This document shows positions 46,234-54,382 of a stretch of DNA of 64,000 nt, piece by piece. Each line of letters begins with the position of its first letter. Within the stretch, counting starts at the first letter, position 1. The stretch lies in contig NZ_JHXE01000017.1 in assembly GCF_000621865.1 (NCBI RefSeq), positions 1-64,000 on the forward strand, in the 5' to 3' direction. The stretch is from Pseudobutyrivibrio sp. MD2005 (lineage in GTDB: Bacteria; Bacillota; Clostridia; Lachnospirales; Lachnospiraceae). Made by a program: the position numbers and the translations under genes. The notes beneath the pieces are model-generated. The model was not told the origin of the DNA, did no database searches, and saw only the letters and a list, made by a program, of their open reading frames with translations.

Positions 46234-46889
46234 CCCGGCCCTAGGGCCCGCCCCCATAATCAGTCTTGCCCGCCCCAAATATCAGTTACGCCACCGCTAG
46301 GGCCTCTGTGCTGGCACCTTCTGGGGGCTGCTAACAATTTTGCGAATATTTTTAGTTTTTTCAATGGGCAAAATTTAGGCAAAGCACATGTGTCTTGTTG
46401 CGGGATGAACCGTTTGAAAAAAATGTTTTCTAAGTGGCGGACACTGAAGTTTTTATTGTACTTCTTAGGCTAAGGTGACTTGGTTTCATATTACGTTTGC
46501 TAAGTAACATAACAAAGCAGGTTTTGCATATATAGGTACCGTGGCACATTCAACATCGTGTTTTAAGTGACCACTTGCGCTGCCGTCCTTGGCAGCGCAT
46601 ACCTATATATTGCAAAACCTGCTTTTATGTTACTAAGCGCACTTCAAAATCAACCAAGCTCACTCTTAGTCTAAGAAGTACATTTTAATTTAAATATTTG
46701 TGTCCGCCAATTGAAAACATTTTTTCAAACTGTACAGACCTGCAAAAGACACATGTAAATAAGCGTGCCTAAATTGCCCATTAGAAAAACAAAATATTCT
46801 TGCAATGTTAGCAGCCCCCAGACGGTGCCAGCACAGTGGCCCTAGCGGTGGCGTAGTTTTTACATGGGCGGGCCCTAAGGGCCGGGCTA
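46231..46889. repeat. Giant imperfect palindrome, copy B
   Basis: A 659-bp inverted repeat centred near 46560. The outermost arms are 46231-46253 and 46866-46889 (GC-rich, 23 pairs, one bulge). The next arms, 46289-46336 and 46806-46853, pair at 46 of 48 positions. Inner pairs match copy A in place: ATGGGCAA/TTGCCCAT, TTTAGGCA/TGCCTAAA, GGCGGACAC/GTGTCCGCC, GTACTTCTTAG/CTAAGAAGTAC, and the inner stem AAGCAGGTTTTGCA/TGCAAAACCTGCTT. The tip hairpin is GCGCTGCC/GGCAGCGC (46577-46598). The ends are exactly the stop codons of the convergent GTPase and LeuC genes. A strong barrier for both transcripts is likely. Confidence 0.95.
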
Positions 46890-48122
46890 AGAAATGACGC
46901 CTGCGATGGCGGTTTTTGCTGCGGTGATAGGGCTTGCCAGGTAGATTTGTACCTTGCTTGTACCCATGCGGCCAAGGAAGTTGCGGTTGTTGGTGGCAAC
47001 CACTACTTCGCCATCAGAAAGAATTCCACCGCCACGTCCACAGCAAAGGCCGCAGCCTGGTGTTGTGATGATGCAGCCTGCATCCAAAAGGATTTCAATG
47101 GTGCCATCGTGTAAGGCTTCGCGGTACACTTTGCGGCTGGCAGGAGTTACTATCATCTTGACGTAGTCGGCAACGTGATTTCCTTTGAGGATAGTAGCTG
47201 CTGCCCTAAGGTCTTCTAGGCGGCCATTGGTGCAAGATCCTAAGAATACCTGATCAACCTTTGTTCCTTTTAGCTCGCTTACTGGTTTGATGTTGTCTAC
47301 CAGTGATGGACAGGCAAGTACTGGCACCATGTCCTCTGCTTTGTATCTGAGAATGCGTGTGTACTTTGCATCATCGTCTGGGCGAAGTGCCTTTACAGAA
47401 TCATCGTAATCGATTCGGCAGTAGTCACATGTCTTTTCGTCTGGTACAAAGAGTCCGCATTTTGCGCCGGCTTCTACAGACATGTTGGACATAGTCATAC
47501 GGCTAGCTACACTCATTGCGTCTACGGTGCTTCCTGTAAATTCAATAGACTGATATGTGGCACCTGATGCAGTTAAGTCACCAATTATTCTAAGTATGAT
47601 GTCTTTGGATGTTACATTGCCAGGAAGTGTTCCATCAATTTCTACCTTAATAGATTCTGGTACTCTGATCCAGAGCTGGCCTGTTCCAAGAATTCCAGCC
47701 ATTTCAGTGTATCCAATACCTGTAGAGAATGCGCCTACGCAACCGTAGGTTACGGTGTGGCTGTCTGTTCCAAATGCAATATCGCCAGGCTTTACATAGC
47801 CGGCTTCTGTCATAAGCTGATGGCAAATTCCGTCTGTTCTGTGGACGTTTTTGATTCCATATTTTTTGGCAAATTCATCACCGATTTTGAAATGTCTGGT
47901 ATCATCAACCTGTGTTGCAGGAAGAAAATGGTCATATATTAATACAACGCTGTCAGGATTTGCAACCTTGTCAAAGCCCATTTCCTCAAATTTCTGTACG
48001 GCAAAAGGTGCCATTATATCGTCAATCATGCACCAGTCAACATCTACAGTGACAATATCTCCAGGCTTTACTTCGTGCCCAACTTTATTTCCAATTATCT
48101 TTTCAACTAATGTGTGTCCCAT
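46887..48122 (-). CDS. 3-isopropylmalate dehydratase-like large subunit, copy 1
   Basis: 411 residues, aconitase superfamily, short archaeal-type LeuC/HacA. Iron-sulfur ligands are the cysteine in GSCTNGRLEDLR (about 296) and the pair in PGCGLCCGRGGG (about 355). The latter departs from the usual NPGCGxCLG. Substrate-binding HTVTYG (FGTDSHTVTYG) is intact. It probably forms a heterodimer with the small subunit encoded 15 bases upstream. The role could be leucine synthesis or a related hydroxyacid isomerisation. AGGAG precedes the start; the TAG stop is in palindrome B. Confidence 0.82.
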   Translation of the reverse strand: MGHTLVEKIIGNKVGHEVKPGDIVTVDVDWCMIDDIMAPFAVQKFEEMGFDKVANPDSVVLIYDHFLPATQVDDTRHFKIGDEFAKKYGIKNVHRTDGICHQLMTEAGYVKPGDIAFGTDSHTVTYGCVGAFSTGIGYTEMAGILGTGQLWIRVPESIKVEIDGTLPGNVTSKDIILRIIGDLTASGATYQSIEFTGSTVDAMSVASRMTMSNMSVEAGAKCGLFVPDEKTCDYCRIDYDDSVKALRPDDDAKYTRILRYKAEDMVPVLACPSLVDNIKPVSELKGTKVDQVFLGSCTNGRLEDLRAAATILKGNHVADYVKMIVTPASRKVYREALHDGTIEILLDAGCIITTPGCGLCCGRGGGILSDGEVVVATNNRNFLGRMGTSKVQIYLASPITAAKTAIAGVIS

Positions 48123-48137
48123 AGGCTCTCCTAAATC

Positions 48138-48623
48138 TTATTCCAATCCGTTTTTCTTTCGCATTGCCTTTACAAGGCCGCCTGCATTAAGTATTTCCAA
48201 AAGATTGTCAGGTAATGATGCGATTGGATATGATTTTCCATTTACTTTTATACACTCACCTGGTGTAACCTCGGCTTCGTCACCTTCATTGACTTCATCA
48301 TATAAATCTGGCTGCTCAATCAAAAGTAGTCCATTGTTAATGGCATTTCTAAAGAATATTCTGGCATAGCTCTTTGCTACAATGCACGATATTCCAAGAG
48401 CCTTTACTACCTCTGGGGCTTGCTCTCTAGATGAACCACAGCCGAAATTATATCCTGCCACAATCATATCTCCAGGCTGAATTTTGCCAGCCAGCTCTGG
48501 TCGAAGTGGACTAAAAGCATATGGCTTCATTTCGTCTAAAGTCTCGTATGCTAAATATTCTGTAGGTAAAATGATATCTGTATCAATATCATCTCCGAGT
48601 TTCCAAATCTTAGCTTTAAACAT
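48138..48623 (-). CDS. 3-isopropylmalate dehydratase-like small subunit, copy 1
   Basis: 161 residues, LeuD/HacB swivelling domain. It has DIDTDIILPTEYLAYETLDEM, where the loop after YL governs substrate choice, and [15 protein letters not shown], the substrate-phosphate/serine motif. It lacks the arginine of homoaconitase-type loops, so isopropylmalate-like substrates are favoured. AAGGAG precedes the start. A 91-base hairpin separates it from the preceding large-subunit gene, and its partner large subunit follows directly. Confidence 0.82.
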   Translation of the reverse strand: MFKAKIWKLGDDIDTDIILPTEYLAYETLDEMKPYAFSPLRPELAGKIQPGDMIVAGYNFGCGSSREQAPEVVKALGISCIVAKSYARIFFRNAINNGLLLIEQPDLYDEVNEGDEAEVTPGECIKVNGKSYPIASLPDNLLEILNAGGLVKAMRKKNGLE

Positions 48624-48640
48624 ATTATCTCCTTAATATC

Positions 48641-48731
48641 GCAAAATCTTACATTAACAATCATTAGTCTTTCTTCCTTCGACTAAAAATGTCTCATTCA
48701 GAAAGCAAATAGATTGTTAATTAGATTTTGC
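48641..48731. other. Intercistronic hairpin in the leu-like operon
   Basis: 48641-48661 (GCAAAATCTTACATTAACAA then T) pairs with 48713-48731 over about 18 bases with a small bulge, around a 51-base internal region that can form another short stem. It lies between the two dehydratase gene pairs and recalls the arg-operon hairpin at 28928-28992. A role in mRNA processing or differential expression is possible. Confidence 0.65.
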
Positions 48732-48752
48732 ATCCTAATTCATCCTTACACG

Positions 48753-49991
48753 CTATGCACGTGTTATATACCCCTTGATTGCGGATGCGGTTACGGTTGC
48801 TGCGCTGGCAAGGTATACAAATGAATCCTTATGGCCTGCGCGACCTTTGAAGTTACGGGTACCAGTCGAAATAAGTGTCTCCCCCTCTCCGATTACACCC
48901 TGGCAAGCGCCCCAACATACAGAACAGTTAGGATTCATAACCATTGCTCCAGCTTCCATAAATGTATCAAGTATGCCTTCTTTAAGAGCCTGTTTGTAAA
49001 CCTGTCGGCTGGCAGGCACAACTAAAAATCTTACGCCCTCAGCAACGTGTTTGCCCTTTATAATCTGAGCTCCTACACGAAGGTCTTCGATTCGTCCATT
49101 GTTGCAGCTTCCAAGGAATGCCTCGTCAATCTTAACATCCTCACATTCTGAAACAGGTACAATATTATCAACAAAATGAGGCTTTGCCACGATTGGCTCG
49201 ATTTCCTCTAGATTGATATCATAAACCTCTGAGAATACTGCATCATCATCTGACTTATATAAAGCCTTTGGCTGTCTTCCATGTTCCTTTAGATATTCAA
49301 GAGCAACATCGTCTACTTCTATAAGTGCTGTCTTTGCGCCAGCTTCTACACATAAATTGCAGATAGCAATTCTATCAGCAATTGAAAGCTCCTTTAAGCC
49401 ATCGCCTACAAACTCCATCGCCTTGTAATTGGCGCCATTTGCACTAATACGGCCAATGATTGTAAGAATCAAATCCCTTGCATATACGCCCTCTTTTAGC
49501 TTTCCATGAAGGTTGAATCTAATTGTCTCTGGAACCAGAAGCCATGATGTACCTGTAACCATAGCATAAAGATAGTCTGTGCATCCAACACCTGTTCCAA
49601 ATGCTCCAAGAGCTCCATAAGCGCATGTGTGTGAATCGGCGCCGAAAATAAGCTCTCCTGGGCAAACGTGGTTTTCCATCATAATCTGATGACAAACACC
49701 TTCACCTTCGTATAGCTTGATGCCATTAGCCTTTGCGAAATCGCGCATCTTTTTGTGGCTGGCAGCTGTCTTTGGGCTATCAGCTGGAATATTGTGATCT
49801 ATAATCCATACAAGCTTATCCGGGTCAGCAATACGTGGATTTTTAAGATTGTTGTACATATCGATAGTAAGATGTGTTGTACCATCATTACTCATAAGCT
49901 TATCTAAAGTGACTGTCTCAATATCGCCAGCCTTAACTTCTTTCACGCCTGCAGCTGCAGCGATGATCTTTTCAGCCATTGTCATTCCCAT
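48753..49991 (-). CDS. 3-isopropylmalate dehydratase-like large subunit, copy 2
   Basis: 412 residues, LeuC/HacA/DmdA type. Cluster ligands are in GSCNNGRIEDLR and PNCSVCWGACQG, clearly different from copy 1. FGADSHTCAYG is the binding motif. The pair may act on isopropylmalate or on a related substrate such as dimethylmalate or homoaconitate; sequence alone does not decide. Three bases separate it from the small-subunit gene. Protein identity to copy 1 is low by eye, so the duplication is old or the two pairs came separately. Confidence 0.82.
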   Translation of the reverse strand: MGMTMAEKIIAAAAGVKEVKAGDIETVTLDKLMSNDGTTHLTIDMYNNLKNPRIADPDKLVWIIDHNIPADSPKTAASHKKMRDFAKANGIKLYEGEGVCHQIMMENHVCPGELIFGADSHTCAYGALGAFGTGVGCTDYLYAMVTGTSWLLVPETIRFNLHGKLKEGVYARDLILTIIGRISANGANYKAMEFVGDGLKELSIADRIAICNLCVEAGAKTALIEVDDVALEYLKEHGRQPKALYKSDDDAVFSEVYDINLEEIEPIVAKPHFVDNIVPVSECEDVKIDEAFLGSCNNGRIEDLRVGAQIIKGKHVAEGVRFLVVPASRQVYKQALKEGILDTFMEAGAMVMNPNCSVCWGACQGVIGEGETLISTGTRNFKGRAGHKDSFVYLASAATVTASAIKGYITRA

Positions 49992-49994
49992 AAT

Positions 49995-50468
49995 CTAGTC
50001 CTCCTTATTGAGGGATGCAATCAATCCCCCCTGATCCAAAATCTCCTGCATCTTCGCTGGAAGCTTTGTGCAGGAATACTCCTTGCCGCCTGTTGTAATG
50101 ATACCTTTTTCGAAATCTAATTCCATTTCGTCGCCTTCATTTACAACATCATATAGCTCTTTGCTAACGATTACCGGAAGACCAATATTGATAGAGTTTC
50201 TATAAAAAATTCTAGCAAATGATTTGGCAATGATAGCCTTTACTCCAAGTGCCTTTAGAACACTAGGTGCCTGCTCTCTTGATGAACCACAACCAAAATT
50301 TTCGTCTGCCACAACGAAATCGCCTGGCTTAACCTCTCCTGCAAATTCTGAATTTAGTGACTCAAAAGTATGCACCTTCATTTCATCTATAGTAGGAAAT
50401 AGTAGATATTGAGATGCGATAATCTGATCAGTATCTACATCTTTGTAAAATTTGAATACCTTGCCCAT
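49995..50468 (-). CDS. 3-isopropylmalate dehydratase-like small subunit, copy 2
   Basis: 157 residues, LeuD-type. It starts [30 protein letters not shown]; the [11 protein letters not shown] motif is intact. The recognition loop reads [10 protein letters not shown], hydrophobic and without arginine, which suits an isopropylmalate-like side chain. First gene of a probable four-gene operon, in the unusual order small-large-small-large. AAAGGAG precedes the start. leuA and leuB are not in the window. Confidence 0.82.
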   Translation of the reverse strand: MGKVFKFYKDVDTDQIIASQYLLFPTIDEMKVHTFESLNSEFAGEVKPGDFVVADENFGCGSSREQAPSVLKALGVKAIIAKSFARIFYRNSINIGLPVIVSKELYDVVNEGDEMELDFEKGIITTGGKEYSCTKLPAKMQEILDQGGLIASLNKED

Positions 50469-50515
50469 GTTTTCTCCTTTGTAAATATTCTCAGTCCTTT
50501 TACATATTTCTAATC

Positions 50516-50544
50516 ATTGTACCTTAATTCTTTAGTGATTTAAA
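50516..50544 (-). promoter_or_regulatory. Candidate promoter of the dehydratase operon
   Basis: On the minus strand, TTTAAA (50544-50539), 17-base spacer, TACAAT (50521-50516). Four and five matches of six. It would give a leader of about 40 bases, with no visible leucine T-box or attenuator. Confidence 0.5.
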
Positions 50545-50636
50545 GAGGTAAATCGCCTGTTTTCCAAATAGAACTTTAAATAAAAATGGCTATGCTATAT
50601 TATAATAAATATTATTTGTTTTAGGAGTAATTAAAT

Positions 50637-51155
50637 ATGAATTTAGCTTTAATTGGTAGAATTTTTTCTCTTTTGGCTTGCATCCTCATGGTTCTCATAG
50701 GATATCTCAAGCACAAAAAGACAATACTTTGGGCGCAGAACCTTCAGTTTATTCTGTTTTCAATATCTTACGCCTGTTTAGGTGGAATTGCCGCTGTTGT
50801 AGGCAACATGGTCAGCTTACTTAGAAATCTCATTTGTTTAAAATGGAATCTTACACTTCCACTTCAGATATTCTTTATTGCATTCCAAGGTGTATTTACT
50901 TTCATCACCACTGAAAACAGATGGATTGATTGGCTTCCATTTATGGCTGCAACTTTCATCACAATCACACTTAGTTCCAGAAAAGATATCGTTATAAAGC
51001 TTGGCTGTATCGGAAGCATCCTTTGCTTCGGTACATACGATTTCTTCTTAAAAAACTGGCCAGTATTTGCATTTGATTGTTTCTCTATGATCACAAGCTT
51101 AATTGGCGTTTATCGAATTACAAATGACAAGAAAGAAAAAGAAGAGGTAATCTAA
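50637..51155 (+). CDS. YgjV-family inner membrane protein
   Basis: 172 residues with about five to six membrane helices, matching the Imp-YgjV family (PF10688): LIGRIFSLLACILMVLIGY at the start, QNLQFILFSISYACLGG, VGNMVSLLRNLICLK and a C-terminal GVYRITNDKKE. The function of the family is unknown. TTAGGAG precedes the start. It stands alone between two minus-strand operons, with a terminator overlapping its last codons. Confidence 0.82.
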   Translation: MNLALIGRIFSLLACILMVLIGYLKHKKTILWAQNLQFILFSISYACLGGIAAVVGNMVSLLRNLICLKWNLTLPLQIFFIAFQGVFTFITTENRWIDWLPFMAATFITITLSSRKDIVIKLGCIGSILCFGTYDFFLKNWPVFAFDCFSMITSLIGVYRITNDKKEKEEVI

Positions 51156-51168
51156 ACCTCTTCTTTTT
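51141..51168. terminator. Bidirectional terminator overlapping the ygjV end
   Basis: GAAGAGGT (51141-51148) pairs with ACCTCTTC (51156-51163), followed by TTTTT on the plus strand and by T-rich sequence (CTTTTTCTTTC) on the minus strand. It serves the YgjV gene and the convergent EAL gene. Confidence 0.82.
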
Positions 51169-51173
51169 AATAT

Positions 51174-52370
51174 CTATTTATCTTTTAACTGTCTTGATAA
51201 TCCAACCATAAGAATATCATCTTTATATGGATGCTTTAGTAAATGAACTACATTGTAGTATGTCTCTATGTTTCCTTCTTTGTTTACAAGCCTCATGGTT
51301 ACTTCCAAACGTTCTTCACCTCTGTGGAAGGCTTCAATCATCGCCCTTCTACTAAGTGTGCTCTCATAAAGCTTGTAATCCTCCTTTACACAAATGGCAA
51401 GTGAGGCTTCAGTTAAATCATCAATAACACCTGCTGTAGCAGCCTTAAACTCTCTGCCCTCTTCCTGAGACATAACATAATAACTGTTCTTGTAGAGATT
51501 TCCAAAAATAATAAGAGGAAACTCTCTTTTGATTGCCTTAAGAAGGATGCTGTGTGAACTGAGTGTCCCCTGACGCTTGATGTAATCGTCATCATCCATA
51601 AGAGGCATTGTGTCCATCATTGCTACAACAATGAAGTCTTCTTTTTTGATTGCCTTAGAAAACAGAAATCCCTGTATTCTGTCGCAATCCATGCTCTGCA
51701 TAAACTTAAGCTGCTCGATGGTTTCTACACCCTCGGCAATAGTCTTAAGATTAAGCCTGTGAGCAAAATAGAAAACTGTCTCTAATGTACCTCGTCCTCT
51801 ATCATCCTGACAGTTATCCTTAAGGAATGCCTTATCGACCTTCAAGTATGTTACCGGCATGTCCTTAACAAACTGAAGCGATGTAAAACCAGCGCCAAAA
51901 TCATCAATGGCTATGGTTACACCTACATCAGCAACTGACTTTGCCCATTCGATAATATCTTCGAATTTGGCTGATGATAATGCAGATTCGGTAATTTCAA
52001 CCTCAAACATTTTCGGTTGAATACCATAATTGGCAAGTAGAGAGGAAAGCTTTCTGGCAAAATCAGGCTCCTTCACATGCCATCTAGAGAAATTAACACC
52101 GATTGGCACAGCGGAATCTCCAAGCTCAAGAATAGTCTTGCAGGCTTCCTCTGCCATAAACCAATCCAATACGTTAATGTCCTGAGTCTTTTCCAATTCA
52201 GGGATAAACTGATCTGGCGGAATAATATCGCCATTAGGCTTAACCCAACGTACTAGCGCCTCTGCACTGACTAATCTTCCTGAATTACAGTCGTACTGAG
52301 GCTGGTAATAAGCCCTAATCTCTTTGTTCTCAATTGCGGAAACTACCTGGTCGATGAAATCAGTCCTCAT
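51174..52370 (-). CDS. EAL-domain c-di-GMP phosphodiesterase
   Basis: 398 residues, cytosolic. The EAL domain (about 5-245) keeps all catalytic residues: EALVRW, VNFSRWH, EITES, DDFGAG, YLKVDK, EGVE and QGF. It hydrolyses c-di-GMP to pGpG. The C-terminal 130 residues (about 265-398, ending in PHKDDILMVGLS-like strands) look like a PAS-type sensor domain, an order opposite to the usual sensor-first layout. AGGAG precedes the start. It lies 11 bases after alr. It opposes the diguanylate cyclase at 42551-44230. Confidence 0.93.
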   Translation of the reverse strand: MRTDFIDQVVSAIENKEIRAYYQPQYDCNSGRLVSAEALVRWVKPNGDIIPPDQFIPELEKTQDINVLDWFMAEEACKTILELGDSAVPIGVNFSRWHVKEPDFARKLSSLLANYGIQPKMFEVEITESALSSAKFEDIIEWAKSVADVGVTIAIDDFGAGFTSLQFVKDMPVTYLKVDKAFLKDNCQDDRGRGTLETVFYFAHRLNLKTIAEGVETIEQLKFMQSMDCDRIQGFLFSKAIKKEDFIVVAMMDTMPLMDDDDYIKRQGTLSSHSILLKAIKREFPLIIFGNLYKNSYYVMSQEEGREFKAATAGVIDDLTEASLAICVKEDYKLYESTLSRRAMIEAFHRGEERLEVTMRLVNKEGNIETYYNVVHLLKHPYKDDILMVGLSRQLKDK

Positions 52371-52381
52371 GCTAAAATCTC

Positions 52382-53551
52382 CTACATTCTAAGCATTAAC
52401 TCTCTTTCCACAACTTCCCCTTTTTTATAGTAAACTCTAGGTACTCGCTTGCTTACAGCACAAGTGAGCTCATATGGAATAGTGCCGGCATTTTCCGCTA
52501 TTTCATCGATTGAATTCTTCTCTCCGAAGATTTCTACTTCACTGCCGACATCCACAGTAGGCATATCTGTAATATCTATCATACACATATCCATGCAAAT
52601 CTTTCCACGAAGCTTTGCTGGACCTTCCTTTGTGTACAATGAACAGTTATTGGATAGACTCCTTAAAAATCCATCTGCATAACCGTAAGGTAAAACACCT
52701 ATTCTTGTAGTGCTATCAGTTACAAATGTACCGCCATAGCTTATGGCTGTACCCGCTGGATATATCTTGATAGTGCTAACTGTTGTCTTAAGTGTCATTA
52801 CTGGCTTTAAGCCCATTTCACGAGCAAACTCACCATAGCCATATAGTAACAGACCTGGGCGAACCATATCAAGATATGTTTCAGGAAAACGTGCTGTTGC
52901 ACCAGTGTTTGCGCAGTGTCTAAGCTTGAATTTGTGGCCAAGTCTATCTTCTACCGCTTTGATTACTCGGGTAAATAAATCGAACTGATGCTTAGTGTAA
53001 TTATCACACTCTTCACCAAATTCATCCGCCACTGCAAAGTGAGTGAAAATACCCTCTGCATCCAAACCAGGCATCATGCAGGCTTCAGAAATGCCATTAA
53101 CTCCGGTCTCAAAATTAGTGTTATCGCAAAGATAACCTAATCTAGACATTCCTGTATCAACCTTAATATGAACCTTTAAAGTGCCACCGCATCTGACTGC
53201 CTCAGCACTATATTCATCGGCCTTTGCCTTGCAAGTGATTGCCTGTGTAATATTGTATTCAATTAATCTACCGACCTGCTCCTTTGGTGTGTGTCCCAAA
53301 ATCAGAATCGGCATTGTAATACCATTTACTCTAAGCTCGATAGCTTCATCTGCACTACTAACTGCAAGATAATCTGCTCCAAGCTCCTGAAGTGTCTTGC
53401 CTACCTGAATACTACCATGGCCGTAGGCATCAGCCTTAACTACACCTAAAAACTTTACGTCACTGCCTATCTTTTGGCGGATAACGTTATAATTATGCGC
53501 AATAGCATCCAAATTAACGTCTGCCCATGTGCGTCTAAGTGTTGATTCCAT
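52382..53551 (-). CDS. alr: Alanine racemase
   Basis: 389 residues, fold type III PLP enzyme. The PLP lysine is in VVKADAYGHG (K39), HIKVDTGMSRLG lies in the barrel, and the C-terminal beta domain holds the catalytic tyrosine region TAISYGGTF. It makes D-alanine for peptidoglycan and teichoic acids. AGGAG lies 11 bases upstream. It stands first in a two-gene unit with the EAL gene, an unexpected pairing of cell-wall and second-messenger functions. Confidence 0.95.
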   Translation of the reverse strand: MESTLRRTWADVNLDAIAHNYNVIRQKIGSDVKFLGVVKADAYGHGSIQVGKTLQELGADYLAVSSADEAIELRVNGITMPILILGHTPKEQVGRLIEYNITQAITCKAKADEYSAEAVRCGGTLKVHIKVDTGMSRLGYLCDNTNFETGVNGISEACMMPGLDAEGIFTHFAVADEFGEECDNYTKHQFDLFTRVIKAVEDRLGHKFKLRHCANTGATARFPETYLDMVRPGLLLYGYGEFAREMGLKPVMTLKTTVSTIKIYPAGTAISYGGTFVTDSTTRIGVLPYGYADGFLRSLSNNCSLYTKEGPAKLRGKICMDMCMIDITDMPTVDVGSEVEIFGEKNSIDEIAENAGTIPYELTCAVSKRVPRVYYKKGEVVERELMLRM

Positions 53552-53635
53552 TTTAAATTCTGCTCCTAAATACTCTAGTTTAATAACCCTATATAAATCG
53601 AGTTATGTATTTATTATAGCCGAAATTTAAAAAAA

Positions 53636-54373
53636 CTAAAGTACCTTTGATAAGAAGTCTTTTAATCTTTGACTCTGTGGGTTGTCAAATATGTCAGAAG
53701 GAGTACCTTCTTCCTTGATTCCCTTCTCATCAAAGAATAAAACTCTATCTGCTACTTCCCTTGCAAATCCCATTTCATGAGTGACAACAACCATTGTCAT
53801 TCCATCATCTGCAAGCTCCTTCATAAGATTGAGAACTTCACCAACCATCTCTGGATCAAGAGCTGATGTTGGCTCATCAAACAAAATAACCTCTGGATTC
53901 ATAGCAAGAGTTCTAGCGATTGCTATACGCTGCTTCTGTCCACCTGAAAGGCTATCAGGATAAGCCTCTGCTTTATCATTAAGACCTACTCGCTGTAAAA
54001 GCTCTATTGCTTTTGCATCTGCCTCTAATTCAGACATAAGTCCAAGCTTTACTGGCGCAAGTGTTAAGTTCTTTTTAATTGTAAGATGAGGGAAGAGATT
54101 AAAGTGCTGGAAAACCATTCCTACACGTCTTCTTACATCGTTTATATCTACTCCCTTTTTAGTGATATCCTCACCATCTAAGTAAATTACACCATCTGTA
54201 ACATCCTCAAGCTGATTGAGAGTACGAATAAATGTAGATTTACCACAACCTGAGGGTCCAATAATTGCAATAACCTCACCCTTTGAGATTTCCAAATTTA
54301 CATTTTTTAATACTTCATTGTCACCGAATGACTTTGAAAGATTTTCTACTTTTATTAAAATTTCATCTGCCAT
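53636..54373 (-). CDS. Polar amino-acid ABC transporter ATPase
   Basis: 245 residues, GlnQ/HisP type. Walker [11 protein letters not shown]-loop [10 protein letters not shown], signature LSGGQKQR, Walker [15 protein letters not shown] and [15 protein letters not shown]. It energises uptake through the permease encoded 9 bases upstream. The last gene of the pair; the end is followed by a run of T on the minus strand but no good stem. Confidence 0.95.
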   Translation of the reverse strand: MADEILIKVENLSKSFGDNEVLKNVNLEISKGEVIAIIGPSGCGKSTFIRTLNQLEDVTDGVIYLDGEDITKKGVDINDVRRRVGMVFQHFNLFPHLTIKKNLTLAPVKLGLMSELEADAKAIELLQRVGLNDKAEAYPDSLSGGQKQRIAIARTLAMNPEVILFDEPTSALDPEMVGEVLNLMKELADDGMTMVVVTHEMGFAREVADRVLFFDEKGIKEEGTPSDIFDNPQSQRLKDFLSKVL

Positions 54374-54382
54374 TTTGATATT

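Noticed and set aside
40149-46889. Palindromes as integron attC sites or REP/BIME elements
   Set aside because: They are more than 600 bp, lack the R/L box layout of attC and are an order of magnitude longer than REP units; no integrase or RAYT gene is near.
46808-46999. Minus-strand frame running from the palindrome into leuC
   Set aside because: It overlaps leuC in another frame and is explained by the GC-rich palindrome arm.
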